DNA of 64,000 nt from NCBI GenBank assembly GCA_024516155.1, contig JAJJXM010000026.1:682001-746000 (forward strand), in the 5' to 3' direction. The notes beneath the pieces are model-generated. The model did not search any database and was not told the origin of the DNA. It saw only the letters and a program-made list of their open reading frames with translations. Source of the stretch: Pyronema omphalodes (Eukaryota; Ascomycota; Pezizomycetes; Pezizales; Pyronemataceae). Positions 1 to 11,552 of the stretch are shown one piece after another (position 1 is the first letter of the stretch; every line of letters begins with the position of its first letter). Both the position numbers and the translations under genes were made by a program.

Positions 1-394
1 TGCAAGGTGCGAGGTACGATTTATGAGTTATGAGCCATAAAGTACGATTCAGGACTGTGAGAATGAGCATGAGGTACTTACATAGATCTAGTGAAACACA
101 ATGCATGACTCGAGAAAAATGACGCCCGGGGGAAATAGGTACTAATCATGTCCTTTAAATGATCGTACATCAGCGAACTCCTTAACCGTAGATTATTACC
201 TAACATCACTAACTGTTAAGGGTCATTACCTGTACTGTTTGGTATGCAGAATAGCCACGGAATACTGATATTCTCAATGCGCTATACATAGATCAATGGG
301 TGATGTTAGATATGATTGTCTGTCTATTCGATGTGAATTAATTTTATATTTTGACTGTTATGCATTACCCACAGCCACTTACCCGATCAGTAGC
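1..394. other. Non-coding stretch
   Basis: No ORF, RNA gene or repeat is recognised here. The sequence is of mixed composition, and the only nearby structure is the dispersed repeat that begins at about 395. Confidence 0.4.
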
Positions 395-795
395 CATTCT
401 CCGAACCGTGTAAAAAAAACGCCTCACTGCCTCACTCCCTCACACAGAGATTGAAGCTTTCCTTCATAGCTGGCTCGTTGCAATCCCAATTTTATGGTAG
501 AATATTCAATTGAAATATCTTTTCCACAATGGTACAAAAATCCGACATGGAAAAAACACCCACCTCCATCCTGTAAGATCTAGACTGTAGCATAACAACC
601 AAAAAAATAAGACAGAAGTGGGGGGGGGGGGGGGGGAACCTGAAAATCTTTATTTCACAAACTCTATAGCCCGAGTGAGAACAGTACTTATACATGGGTA
701 TTAAGAATGCAAAGAACTAAGAAATGCAGCGGAATGAGGGGGGGGAGGTTATTTTAGTTTTTTGGCTACGGGTTGAAGTTACAACTTACCGCCAC
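395..795 (-). repeat. Dispersed repeat, copy A (inverted)
   Basis: Read on the minus strand, this segment matches 14890-15290 and part of 1161-1375. Shared blocks are a cattcttaatRCCCATG block, a CTCGGGCTATAGAG block followed by AATAAA, an ACTTCTGTCTTATTT block, a GCTACAGTCTAGATCT block, and a CTCTGTGTGAGGGAGTG block near the end. Between them lies a 17-nt G run (620-636) that is a C run in the other orientation. There is no coding capacity. It could be a non-autonomous element or a solo LTR of an unrecognised family. The boundaries are approximate because they were set by eye. Confidence 0.7.
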
Positions 796-1160
796 TTGTG
801 TTGAGTACACAGAGCAGGTAACGGCAAACGGGGGGCTTTTAGATATATGATATTGCTTCACGGTATTAATTACCTGCTGAAACATCATGCATGAACCTTT
901 TTTGGAATCTAGACTTCACAGGACGTTGATCCGGTTCGCGCGGTCGAAATGAGCTGTTTCTTTTTTCTTTTTTGTTTTCTTCAGAAATAAGACTGTATTC
1001 AAGTTCCACATTTCCGTAACAGCTGATGAAGAATAGTATCTTATATTTCCATCGTATAATCTACCGTTCATCAACTGATTCACAAAATCTTCAGCGTCCG
1101 ATAATCGATAATCGAACCACAAGCTTCAATGCCATTCAAAGACGCAAATATTAATTGGCC
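796..1160. other. Spacer between repeat copies A and B
   Basis: No supported gene. It lies between the inverted copy A and the direct copy B of the dispersed repeat. The 68-codon ORF in this interval has no recognisable domain. Confidence 0.35.
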
Positions 1161-1375
1161 GTCTATGGCTTGATAATCACGCTAATCCCCCACCCTTCTT
1201 AGATCTTTGCATTCTTAATCCCCGTGTATGAGTATTCTTCCCAGTTCGGGCTATAGCTAGAGCTTAGCTTGTAAAATAAAAGATCCCCCCCCCCCCCACT
1301 TCTGTCTTATTTAACTGTTATGCTACAGTCTTATACGATGGAGTTGGGGAATTCTTCCATGTTGGATTCCGGGCC
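1161..1375 (+). repeat. Dispersed repeat, copy B (partial)
   Basis: This is a direct-orientation partial copy of the repeat seen at 395-795 and 14890-15290. The order of blocks is the same: CATTCTTAAT, then GTATGAGTATTCTTCCCAG, then CGGGCTATAG, AATAAA, a C14 run (1285-1298), ACTTCTGTCTTATTT and GCTACAGTC, ending with CCATGTTGGATT. Similarity to copy C fades after about 1375. The end of the repeat seen in copies A and C is missing. Confidence 0.65.
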
Positions 1376-1667
1376 CACCATCATGGCAGATATCATAGGC
1401 TAAGTAAGTGTAAAAAAAAAAGAACCTATTATCTCCCCACGAAGGAATGGGGGCTTTTTGCATGATTGCATCTGGAATCTGGACTCCTGAATAACTGATA
1501 CAACGGCTCCCGGACGTTGACTTTCGTTGTACTTACTGTACCAATAAAACATACTCCGCATGGAATTGTTGCTTGAAGACTGCAGTACTAGGTACCTCGA
1601 AATTATCGGAATTGTCACAAAGTAAAATTGCACAAGCAGGCTCATAATTCTTATTCACTATAACCCC

Positions 1668-1700
<33 letters not shown>

Positions 1701-2126
1701 CCAACGAGGTTATCATAAAGAAGCCCAGTAAACAAAATAAACAAACCCAACTCTCTGTTCCACTGACTAACCTCCGTCTCTATATCCCCGTAAAAACCCC
1801 CATCACTTAAGCACCAGGAACCTTTTACCAGAAACCTCAACCAGAAACCATAGCATCCACTGAGCACTCGATCCTCCATTTCCAGGGTTTCAAATAACTT
1901 CCCATCTATTAGCAAAAGTCATCATACATCACAGAACCAAAAACAATGCTAACTAGTAACTCCTGGAGTTTATGCTGAAAAGTCTCCGGAATCATGTAGG
2001 ATACAGTATTTACCTATGTACCTATGTACCTATGTACCTACTAGATAATGACTTTCTCAACTATCTTAATCATGATCATGATCAAACCACAGGTGACGAT
2101 AGTGAAGATAATACCCCCCTACCCCC
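1376..2126. other. Non-coding, with a C25 homopolymer
   Basis: No gene is supported. The notable feature is a run of 25 C (1664-1688) followed directly by a run of A. Short ORFs across it are shadows of the homopolymer (Gly-rich or Pro-rich) and were not accepted. Confidence 0.4.
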
Positions 2127-2335
2127 CAATCCAAATCCAAATCCAATCCAATCCAATCCAATCCAATCCAATCCAATCCAATCCAATCCCCCATCCATCC
2201 ATACAATCCAAATCAAATCCAATCCAATCCAATCCAATCCAATCCAATCCAATCCAATCCAATCCAATCCAAAAAATCTAATCTAATCCAATCCAATCCA
2301 ATCCAATCCAATCCCCATCCCATCCAATCCCCAAG
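2127..2335. repeat. (AATCC)n minisatellite
   Basis: About 200 bp of tandem AATCC pentamers with a short interruption of CCATCC/AAATC variants near 2190-2220. The ORFs reading through it in several frames (NPIQS or DWIGL repeats) are artefacts of the pentamer and were not called. Confidence 0.9.
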
Positions 2336-2718
2336 CAAGTAACACAACCCCCCAACCCTCAACCCTCATCCCTCCAACCTCTGCCCCAAAATCCTCCCAC
2401 CTCCTAAACCTCAACACCACAACCCATAATGTAAAAAGAAATAGACACGAGTTGGTAGGTCAGTAAATCCAATCACATTATGAGTGGCGAGTAGGCATAA
2501 GGAACAAGCTACCAACCTCTATCTAGACCCTAGAGGCTAGCACTTCTTAAGGTCGACACCATGGCTTTTTATATTGTGGTTTACTTTTATTGTGGTTTGG
2601 TGATATTGTGGGTTGGTTTGTTGGATTTACTGGATGGTTTACTGGATGATTTACTGGATATTCTTATTCTGTGGATTATTCTGTGGATTATTCTCAGGCT
2701 TATTCTTAGGCTTAGGCT
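2336..2718. other. Non-coding spacer
   Basis: Nothing recognised apart from C-rich and T-rich imperfect repeats flanking the two microsatellites. Confidence 0.35.
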
Positions 2719-2785
2719 CATGATTATGATTATGATTATGATTATGATTATGATTATGATTATGATTATCGTTATGGTTATGGTT
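2719..2785. repeat. (ATTATG)n microsatellite
   Basis: About ten hexamer units of ATTATG/TATGAT, ending in imperfect copies (GTTATG). The flanks also carry diverged ATT/CTG-rich repeats. Confidence 0.85.
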
Positions 2786-2890
2786 AGCCTCATGTCTACC
2801 TTTCAGTCACTTCCCTTCCAGTCCCCAGCCAAAAAGCACCAAAATACAAGCAACTCCCAAACCCCAACCAAAAAACACAGGCAACTCTTA

Positions 2891-3587
2891 GGCCGCGTTT
2901 GGTTCGCCAACGGCCGTTTGGTGCAAACGGTGTCAAAACGGTCGGACCATGGAGCAACCGTTATGATTTTGTGCTGAGAAGGTGTTTGGTTGGGCGACCG
3001 TCTGTTGCCACGCAGAGACCCCTGTCGCCCCACCAAACATCTTCAACGCCGCTGCAAATTTTGACCGTGAAGACTTCCTTCCCCAGTGTACAGATCAATT
3101 CCCGGTCTCAACAATGCCGCCCAAGAGTACGAAGAGACGCAGCAAACGTGACGCACATCTAAAAAAGTGCTGACGGGCATCCTGAGGACTTTGAGGGCTC
3201 GGCGTGGATGGGCATCGAGGATTTCGTGCGTGAAAATGTCTCCAGTGCGAATGGAGGTGCGGACAGGCGTCTTTAAAAGGTAGAAACGTGCGTACAAGGC
3301 GAGAATAATGGCGATTTTACGGCGTTTCAGTTGTATTTTTTTGCGTCGTGCGAGGGCTTCTTCTGGAGTCATTTTTTTCGGTGGTTGTGTTGCGTCTTGT
3401 CAGTTGCAAACGGTTGCAAACGGTGCTGGCGAGGTCCTTTTGCAACCGTTTGCAACCGTTTGGGACTGGAAAATGAAACGGTTGGTGCCAAACCAAACAC
3501 CCCCGACCGTTTGCAAAACGGTCAACCTCTCGCAAACGGTCATTTTACTAGTAAATCCTAACGGCCGTTGGCGAACCAAACGCGGCC
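2891..3587. mobile_element. PIF/Harbinger-type element, 697 bp
   Basis: A perfect 27-bp terminal inverted repeat starts GGCCGCGTTTGGTTCG at 2891-2917 and is mirrored at 3561-3587. A 3-bp TTA duplication lies immediately outside (2888-2890 and 3588-3590). TTA/TAA duplications are the hallmark of PIF/Harbinger and Tourist elements, and the terminus resembles their G/C-start ends. Many subterminal copies of ACCGTTTGCAA/TTGCAAACGGT lie inside both ends and could be transposase-binding sites. The interior keeps only the start of a transposase gene on the minus strand, so this is an internally deleted, non-autonomous copy. The perfect terminal repeats suggest a recent insertion. Confidence 0.85.
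3043..3372 (-). pseudogene. PIF/Harbinger transposase N-terminal remnant
   Basis: A 109-residue reading frame inside the terminal-repeat element. It has a basic start (ARRKKIQLKRRK), a hydrophobic helix, then the pattern GDIFTHEILDAHPRRALKVLRM followed by FLDV. That resembles the conserved N-terminal region of PIF/Harbinger transposases (an E-L/I-L-x-x-H-P-R-R segment followed by an R-M-x-x-x-x-F-L segment). The frame then loses similarity and there is no DDE catalytic domain before the element ends. I read it as the truncated 5' part of the transposase gene. The family link rests on my recall of the motif pattern and has not been tested by a search. Confidence 0.6.
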
Positions 3588-3590
3588 TTA

Positions 3591-4482
3591 AGCAACTCCC
3601 CAGCAAGCAACTTCCAAGCAAAAGAAACTCCCCAGCAAGCAACTCCCAAGCAAAAAAAACAGCCCGCATAGTAATAATAACGCATAATAACGCATAATAA
3701 CGCATAATAACGCATACCGATTCCCCATTCCCATTCCTATTGCCAATGAACCGTATTCCCATTGCCAATGAACCGTAGTGCCGATGAACTTTATTCGTAA
3801 TGAACCGTAGTGCCAAGGAACCGTATTCCCATTCCCATTCCCATTACCATTTGCAATGAACCGTATTTCCGATGAACTGTATTCCTATTCCTATTCCCAT
3901 TCGCAATGAAATACATATAGACAAACAACATAGCCACAGTCTACAATAGCTACGATAGCTACAAACAACATAGACACCATAGCTACAGTCTACGAATAGA
4001 CAACATAGACAACATAGACAACATCCCATCCCATCCCATCCCATCCCATCCAATCCCAAACCCCCCAATCCTCCCATCCCCAATCATCCCCAATCCTCCC
4101 ATCCCCAATCCTCCCATCCCTAATCCTCCCATCCCAAACACCCCAAACCGAAGCCGTAGAAAGTCGTCTAGAGTCCAGGTGTCTTTGCCGTACCAGGCAC
4201 GTGGTTGGGTATATCTCCCTCTGTAGACGTGTAGCTGAGCTAGATTACCATCGTTCTCAATGAATACAGTCATCCACATCCAGCTCCAGCTCCACCTTGC
4301 TGTTTCCGGCGTTTCAATATAGAGGTATCCCAAAATTGATGCAAAAAGATGGAAGATACGATACGATACGATGCGATGTGGTGCGATGCGATGTGGTGCG
4401 ATACGATGCATAATCCAGGCAGGAGAAATAAATTCACAATCCAGGCAGGAGAAATCAATTCACAATTCACGGGAAATAATTA
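3591..4482. repeat. Cluster of imperfect simple repeats
   Basis: Successive short tandem arrays fill this stretch: GCAACTCCCAA units (3591-3660), ATAACGCATA units (about 3670-3717), ATTCCCATTGCCAATGAACC units (3719-3905), CTACGATAG units (3930-4010), CCATCCCATCC/CCAATCCT units (4020-4145), and GATACGATGCGATG units (4350-4410). A CAGGCAGGAGAAAT unit with its flank is duplicated at 4410-4460. No gene is supported. Confidence 0.8.
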
Positions 4483-4882
4483 ATGCCAGATATTTCCAGT
4501 AACGGCAACAGTAACAGTAATATCCACAAGTCAGTAAGTAAGTAAGCAAGTATCGATACCAACACCAACACCAGCACCAGCACCAGCACCAGCAACCACA
4601 ATATCAACAACAATATCAATAATATCAACAACAAAAAAAAAATTCCCCATTCCCATCCCCATCCCAATACCACCATCACCATCACAATCACAATCCACAT
4701 CCCCAATCCCAATATCCCCAACGCCCAAGAAAATCCCAAAGAAAAAAAAAATCCCAAAGCAAGAAAAAAAATCCCAAGACCCGAAAAAATCAAATCAAAT
4801 CAAAACGCAACCCCCCCCCCCCCCTCCCCCCCGCCAGGTTACTTTCAACTACCCCCACCCCCACCCCCCTCCTCTCCCTATG
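4483..4882. repeat. Simple repeats 3' of the arrestin gene
   Basis: CAACACCAG units, AATATCAAC units, (CCCAT)n and A/C-rich arrays, and a C14 run (4811-4824) followed by C-rich sequence to the arrestin stop codon. This is probably the 3' flank of the minus-strand gene. No separate gene is supported. Confidence 0.6.
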
Positions 4883-7024
4883 TTATCGATGATACTGCGG
4901 GGGTATATCTTCATCCTGTTCATTTTCTTCTCCGTGTTCTCCGTTTTCTCCGTTTTCTGGTGTTAATACTGGTGCGCTTGGTGCGCTTGGGGGTATTATA
5001 TGTTGCTGTTGCTGTTGTTGTATACTGCTACTATTACTATTGCCAGCGGTGATGATGATATTGTTGCTGGTATTACTGCTACTGCTACTACTACTATTGC
5101 TGTTGTTTCCGGCGGCGATATCAAGCGGCGGTGAACTTTCCATCGCCAGTAACCTTAAACGATCTTTTTCTTGTTTATCCAGAATTTGCCCTGTTTCTTC
5201 TTCTTCTTCTTTTTCTTCTTCTCCGATACCCGCCTCCGCCCCCTGATCTCCATGTGCTGGAAGTAACGAATCCAATGTCGGCGCAGAAGGAGGAGCTGAA
5301 GGAGTGGTATCAGATGGTCCAGGAGAACTCGGGAGTAGTTGTTGTTCTGCTAGACGGATGCGGGATTTTTCGTCGGTTGGTTCTTGGGGGTGGGTCCAGG
5401 TGGGTTGGTATTCTGGGGCTTGTTGTTGTGGGGGTATTGATGATGTGGGGGTTTCGATATCTGTTGTGTTGAGGAATTGCTGCTGCTGTTGGTGGGGTTG
5501 AGTTTGCTGAATTTGCTGCTGTTGAATTTGTTGCTGTTGGATTTGCTGTTGCTGGATTTGCTGCTGTGGCTGAATTTTCCCCTTCTTCCCAGTATCAACA
5601 GTTCCAACAATAACCTCAAATTTACAAACAATCACCGACTTTTCCCTTCTTCTAATCCTTTCAGTTTCAATCATCACCCCACCTTCGGACGATAACCCCT
5701 CCGTTTTCGGGATATCACCTTCCGGGCCTCCTGTTGGTCTTGGTAATCCCGGTAATATCACCGATGCTGATGATAAATCCTGATCATTTAACTTCCCTCC
5801 CAAATCCATCATTACTTCTATCCAATATCTAAATTCCACCGCACCGCCAGGAACATTTGTAATAGTCGGGAATACATCTGGCGGGACTCTTATATTTGCC
5901 TTTATAACGGTAGTCAGGGTTATAGGATCGATTATGAATGTATGTATACTCTGGTTTAGATCCTTTCTGAAGGTACTAGCAGTCCCGATAACAGCACTTC
6001 CTTTTAATTTCTCAAGTGAAATGTCGTCGATGTTTCCTGCTGGGTCGAATCGGGTTTGTCGCATTAGGGTTAAGATGATGCCGTTTACTGAGGTGATTTT
6101 TTTGGTGTGTTGGATGGAGATTTTGACGCCGATGTTTTCGCCGCGTAAGGCTCCTGCGTTGAGGAGTTCCACTGTTGCTACGATGGGGTTTTTGGAAAAT
6201 TTGTCGGAAAGAGTATCGGGGAGATGGCTGATTGAGGAGTTTGGGGTGCTGCCGATGGTGGAGGGGGATACGGATCGCGGTCCGGGCTTCTTGGATGGAT
6301 GTGGTCGCTTGGATACTGGTTCGAGTTTTATTACTCGGGGTTTTGGGATGGTGTATTTGGCGATGTCTATTCGGTCCATAAACTGGATTTTGGTTGAGCA
6401 TTGTGTAGTCTGAGTTGAGGTAGGTCTTGTTAATGTTGCAACGACGGTGTAGGAGATGGATCCTTTTTCGAACTGTAGTTGTAGCAGTAGTAGTTAATCA
6501 TCAGTATTCCATTTTCTCCAGCACTTCCAAAGCAGGGCAAGAGAAGAAGGGGAAAAAAAACATACATCCAAACTTGTCGGTAATGACGAGACTCCAGCAA
6601 GTTTACAAAACTCCAGCTCAAACCCAAATTTGTAAACCCCAGGCTCCAATTTCCCCTCTCCACTCAACACCATTTCATCCCAACAAACATTAAAGCTTCC
6701 AAACCCCTGCCCTGAGTTTCCACTCCTCCTCCCATCGAATCCCGTCGCCCAATGTTCCGTCTTTCCCTTCTTCCCCAATTCCTTCGCCGACGTACAAACA
6801 TTTACACTACCGACCAAACACACCGTTAAATGAAGGATAGCAACCGCGCGCTCGATAGTAACACAAACATAACCGGTAACGATAGAATCCGGAGCATGAA
6901 CTCGATGCGGATCATCAAGTTCAATAGTAGTTGCAATGGTCCGGCGTGGTCGTGTCGGGAATTTCACTCGTGATATGCAACGGAGGAAACGAGCGGCTCC
7001 TCCTCCTCCTTCCGTGGAGGGCAT
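4883..7024 (-). CDS. palF: Arrestin-like pH-response protein PalF/Rim8
   Basis: PalF/Rim8 is the arrestin-related adaptor that couples the plasma-membrane pH sensor PalH/Rim21 to ubiquitin and ESCRT machinery in ambient-pH signalling, leading to PacC activation. Model: exon 1 7024-6566, intron 6565-6473 (93 nt, GTATGT...TACAG), exon 2 6472-4883; 682 aa. Residues about 25-155 give an arrestin N-lobe with the strong IELDDPHRVHAPDSIVTGYV segment. The splice joins SLPTSLD to FEKGSISYTVVATLTRPT, a block typical of PalF. The arrestin C-lobe spans about 245-380 (PIVATVELLNAGALRGE, VEFRYWIEVMMDL). The tail is disordered, with CAG/CAA-coded Gln tracts, Ser/Asn tracts, PSAP-like repeats and a C-terminal PPQY, a PPxY-type motif expected to recruit a Nedd4-family ligase. 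The start is the first ATG giving the N-lobe. Confidence 0.85.
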
Positions 7025-9270
7025 TGCGACGCGCCAAGTGGAAGGAGGGCTGATGAGGTGTTGGGGTGCCGCACAATGGAGGCGAGACGAGCCGAGGCGA
7101 GGTGTTGGTGGATTGGTGAGGGCGCGTTACTGCTGCTGTTGGTGCTGCCGATGCGACACGACGTGGATGCGACGGATGGCGGATGATGATGGTGCAGTTT
7201 GTGGATATGTGAGGCGCAAGGTAAGGACGGTTATGCGGTGGTGGTGGTGATGGTGGTTCTGGATTCTGGATTCTCGGTTTCTCGGTTTCTCGATTTCTCG
7301 ATTCTCGGCGGTGAGTACAAAGGCTCGGTGGTGTAGCGAGGGGATCAATCGTCGAAGGAAATATCGAGGCAATGCTGCGAAAAGGTGGCGGTACAAGGGG
7401 GGGGGGGGGGGGCCTTTGGTTTATTATTACGGGGGGTCCGGGTTGGTGTTAGGAGGGTAGGGATGTTGGGCTGGAATGAGTTTATTGGATGTCTTTTTTA
7501 GCAGGAGTATAGTCTGTCGAATTATCTATCTCGAGCGTTTACTGATTGCGAATATATTTTTTTTTATTTTAATTCCTTTGTGCTGCGAGTGATGTCGATG
7601 AAGAGGAATTTGTTGGTGATGCTGATGAAGCTGGTGGTGGGTGCGGGTGGGAATCTTTGGTGATGCTTGGTGATGGTGATGATCCGATAGCAGAATGCAC
7701 TATCTTTTTTCGGGGGGGTGGTGGTGGGATAAGTTTGAATGAAGACTGACGATGCTGATGATGCTGATGCTGATGATGATGAAGATCCGACAAAAGAATA
7801 CACCACTCTTAGTGATTTTTAATTCCTATTTTGTTTTAAACCAGTCGCAGCTTCCTCCTCAAACTTCCGGCCGAAAAAAATCAACAGCGACTCCGAGGGA
7901 CTTTTTTTTCCGTTGGATGCAGCCCAGCAGCTGATATGAGTCGGTAAAAGAGAGCGAAAAGTCCGAGAGGAAGAAAGGAAGAAAGGAGCTCCGAATACCG
8001 TAGAATCCCGAAGCCTGAAGCCTGAAACCCGTAACTTGAAGAATGCGTCGTAAATTGTAACTGTAATTCTGAATATCCTAAATCAAATATCCAAAAGACT
8101 CCTCAAAATATTCACTTGTGCGCGGCGCCTCTTGACTCGCGAACACAAAAAATGAGCAAGGGGAAAAAAGCTTGTCACTGACAAGAGTCCTTGGCGGGAG
8201 GGTGCTTAGTTTTAAGGCAGCTGGGCAACGAGCCAAAAAGAGGGTGTGGGGGGATGGGAGGGGGAAGGGGGGGGTGGGGATGGGAGGGGGGATGCTGTAT
8301 GTATGCCAGGCAGCCAGGCAGCTGTATGTAGACAAGAGGGCTCAACCAGAAGGAGAGAGAAGGGGAGGGGAGGACAGGGCAGCGACAGCAACAGCAGCAG
8401 CAGCAGCAGCGAGGGCTCGGGAGGGGTTGGAACTTGGTGTGGCCGGGAACTGACAAAAGCGGTACATTGCAGTTTAGAGAAAAAATCCTGTGTATTTCGA
8501 AAAGTGGGGGGATCAGGAATAGGAATATCTTCCTCATTAACAATTGAATCGAATAAATCCAATATCCTGTTATTTCTTCTTCATCGCGAAATGAAAATCG
8601 ATATTTTCTGTATTCACTCCCCCCCCATCAAAAGCTCCTACACGCATCGACTATCGCAGCGTAGGACCCAGAAGCACAACCCAACAACCTAACAAGTGAT
8701 GCCTTCACAAATCCGCATCCCCATCTTTCTATGTAAGTATCCCTACTACGCACAAGCCCGGTCGGCTGGCTCGGTGAGATACGATTTTAGCAGAGATGAC
8801 CAGCGAGGAAATTGTAGCGAAAATATGCCGAGACCATCGACCACCATCGACCATCGGCCATCGAGGCTATCAGTAATTGAGGCTATCGAGGCTATCGACC
8901 ATCAACCATCGAGGCCATCGATAATTAGGACTATTAGCAGAGCGAGCAGCAGACCGAACAGCGAAGACACCGAGTACACCGGGCAGCAGAACCGACCGAG
9001 TATGTATGTACATAGAACGAAAGCGAGTACGAACAGCGAAGCCGCGAGCACACCAGCACCAAGCACACCAGCAGCACACCAGCAGCAGAACCGACCAAGC
9101 ACCAAGCACCAGCCGATCAAAGCACACACAAAACATAACCACCACCACCACCACCACCACACGTGATATGTACATACATACATACTCACCGAAAGCTTAT
9201 TTTTTTTTTTTACCCAAGCCAAGAAAAAGCTTAAAAAAGCTTAAGTGGTGCACAAGCTTTTTGGTTTTCG
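7025..9270. other. Long 5' flank of palF with simple repeats
   Basis: No gene is supported. The stretch contains CAC/GTG-coded trinucleotide runs (7230-7260), GATTCTCGGTTTCTCG units (7255-7310), a G16 run (7397-7412), GATGATGCTGATG units (7600-7800), GGGGATGGGAGGG repeats (8245-8295), a CAGCAGCAG run (8388-8411), and CATCGAGGCTATCGACC units (8830-8930). It may include the palF promoter. A short minus-strand ORF starting near 8562 begins with a non-repetitive segment but degenerates into a Leu/Pro repeat and was not called. Confidence 0.45.
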
Positions 9271-9345
9271 ATTCACCGGATGGGATGGATGGGATGGATG
9301 GGATGGATGGGATGGATGGGATGGTTGGGATGGTTGGGGCTTGAT
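9271..9345. repeat. (GGATGGATG)n microsatellite
   Basis: Tandem GGATGGATGG units, turning into GGATGGTTGG at the right end. Confidence 0.85.
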
Positions 9346-9454
9346 GATTTGGGATGCTTCTTTTAGTGAAGGAAGGGATGGATTGGATTGATATGGATAT
9401 GGCTGCCATTCTTGAATAAACGATGAACAGACGATGAATCAACACAAACACAAT

Positions 9455-9575
9455 CCAAGTCCCGAGTCCAAAGTCCCGAGTCCCAAGCCCCGATCCCGAA
9501 TCCCGAATCCTGAGTCCCGAGTCCCAACTCCCAAGCCCCGAATCCCGAATCCGAATCCCGAGTCCTGACCAACAA
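9455..9575. repeat. CCCGAGTCC/CCCGAATCC array
   Basis: About twelve imperfect 8-10-bp units alternating CCCGAATC, CCCGAGTC and CCCAAGCC. A related array recurs at 13390-13670. Confidence 0.8.
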
Positions 9576-9835
9576 CAACTGGACTTAAGGCCTTATTCCA
9601 CTCTGCTCTTGTGTGCGTCGGTGCTATGGCTGGTGCGCACTATATGGTAACTACTGTAAACCATATAACCGGTGATCTTTCCGTGCATAGCATACCATAG
9701 CATAGCACCAGTAGCACCAGCGCCAGGCTCAGCAGCAGCAGGCTCAGCAGCAGCAGGCTCAGCAGCAGCACCAGCACCAGCAGTATAGCTCTGAGGATAA
9801 AAACCAGAATCAAAATCAAAATCAAAATTAAAATG

Positions 9836-9985
9836 CTGCATCGTAGCATCGTAGCGTAGCAGCGTAGCATCGTAGCATCGTAGCGTAGCATCGTAGCATC
9901 GTAGCATCGTAGCATCGTAGCATCGTAGCATCGTAGCATCGTAGCATCGTAGCATCGTAGCATCGTAGCATCGTATCATCACAGC
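9836..9985. repeat. (ATCGTAGC)n minisatellite
   Basis: About eighteen copies of the octamer ATCGTAGC with a few shortened GTAGC units. Because 8 is not a multiple of 3 the array can be read open in several frames (minus-strand peptides such as MLRCYDAT). These are not genes. Confidence 0.9.
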
Positions 9986-10204
9986 ATATCATCGCAGCAT
10001 CGCAGCAGAGTAGCAGAGTAGCCATATCATGTAGATGGGATGGGAGATGATGGTGAGTAGAGAGTACAGTAGGGGTGATGGAGTACAGATGATGGAGTAG
10101 AGATGATGGAGTAGACTCCAGCGACAATTTGGTTATGTATACCCGCCTATATGTACGGGTGAAGACTTGAAGACTTGAAGACTTGAAGTAGATACATGAC
10201 TGTA

Positions 10205-10500
10205 GCCTATGTAAAACCAGTACATAAACCACAGTAAACCAAACCACAGTAAACCAAACCACAAACCAAACCAGTCAACCAAACCAGTAAACCACAGTAA
10301 ACCAAACCAGCAAACCAAACCAGTAAACCAAACCAGTCCCGGGTTGTATATACAGTGGTGGTGTTGTCAATGTCGTCGGTGTCGTCGATGTTGTCGGTGT
10401 CGCTATGTCATCAGTGTCGGTGTCGCTATGTCATCAGTGTCGGTGTCGCTATGTCATCAGTGTCGATGTTGTCGATGTCGTTGATATCATCAACATCATC
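10205..10500. repeat. AAACCAGTAAACC and TGTCGCTATGTCATCAG arrays
   Basis: Two adjacent imperfect arrays: AAACCAGTAAACCACAGT units (10205-10340), then a roughly 26-bp GTGTCGGTGTCGCTATGTCATCA unit repeated three times with flanking TGTCGATG copies (10355-10500). Confidence 0.85.
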
Positions 10501-11095
10501 ATCATATAAAAACCACTGTACACTATTCATCATCATCCCCAAATCCTCCCATCACCATCACCATTATCAAATCCCCAACACTCTCACCCAACACTCTCAC
10601 ATGCCATCGCAACCCAACCCAACGCAACCCAACCCAATCCAACCCAACCCCCAAAAGCCAGAAGCCGGAAGCCGGAACTCGGCACCCTAACCAAAACTGG
10701 CGACTGGCGACCGGGGATGGTCTGGGCTGGGATGGGTTGGAGGCTGGGCGAAGCTTGTCGAAGCTTGTTGAAGCTTGTTTTTATGGCGGCATGGCGGCAT
10801 GGCAACACCATCGCTGTATGGGGCGACTATGGCTCTGTGTATGGCTGCTGTGTACTACTATGGCAACACTATAACTACTGTATGTATGTATGCGTTATTG
10901 GAGTTTGGATATTGGATGGAGTTTATTGGGCTTTGGAGTTCAGGCTTTGGGCTTTGGGGGTTTGGGCTTTGGGGGTATCAGTGATGCCGCTGTACCAGTA
11001 CACAGTCGCAGTCGCAGTCGCAGATACTTTGTTTCGCAGTCGCTGTCGCTGTACCGGTACGCAGACACTTTGTTTCGCAGCTAGCTACTTACTGT

Positions 11096-11215
11096 GGTTA
11101 TGCTATGCTGGTTATGCTGGTTATGCTGGTTATGCTATGCTGGTTATGCTATGCTGGTTATGCTATGCTGGTTATGCTATGCTGGTTATGCTATGCTGAT
11201 TATGCTGGTTATGCT
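11096..11215. repeat. TATGCTGGT minisatellite
   Basis: Tandem TATGCTGGT and TATGCTATGCTGGT units, twelve or more in total. Confidence 0.9.
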
Positions 11216-11507
11216 ATACCGTCCGCTCAGCGCTGTAGATATTGCACTTTTTAATTAAGAAAGCAAGAAAGTAAGCAAAGAAAGCAAGCAAACTGGCTGC
11301 TGCTGCTGATGGCTGGATGACTGGATGAGGAGCCGGCGGGGTAGGTATGTAGGTAGGTATGCTAATCCCCCACCCGGCACTATATCGGGATGTCGGGATG
11401 TCGGGATGTGTTTTGTAACTTTTGTTTTGTAACTTTTGTAACTTTTGCAACCTTTGTTTAGAAGTTTAAGTTTAGAAGTCTTTATGACAAAAGTCTAGAA
11501 GTTAATA

Positions 11508-11552
11508 CCATCGACTATCGACTATCGACTATCGACTATCGACTATCGACTA
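11508..11552. repeat. (CGACTAT)n array
   Basis: Six heptamer units of CGACTAT. Confidence 0.9.

Noticed and set aside
2082..2286. ORFs of NPIQS/DWIGL repeats
   Set aside because: Products of the AATCC pentamer; no independent coding sequence.
8212..8562. Minus-strand ORF starting MDLFDSIVNEED
   Set aside because: After about 30 residues it becomes a Leu/Pro low-complexity translation of CAG and G-rich repeats.
9593..10262. Long minus-strand ORFs reading MLRCYDAT repeats
   Set aside because: They are created by the ATCGTAGC octamer array, which stays open in several frames.
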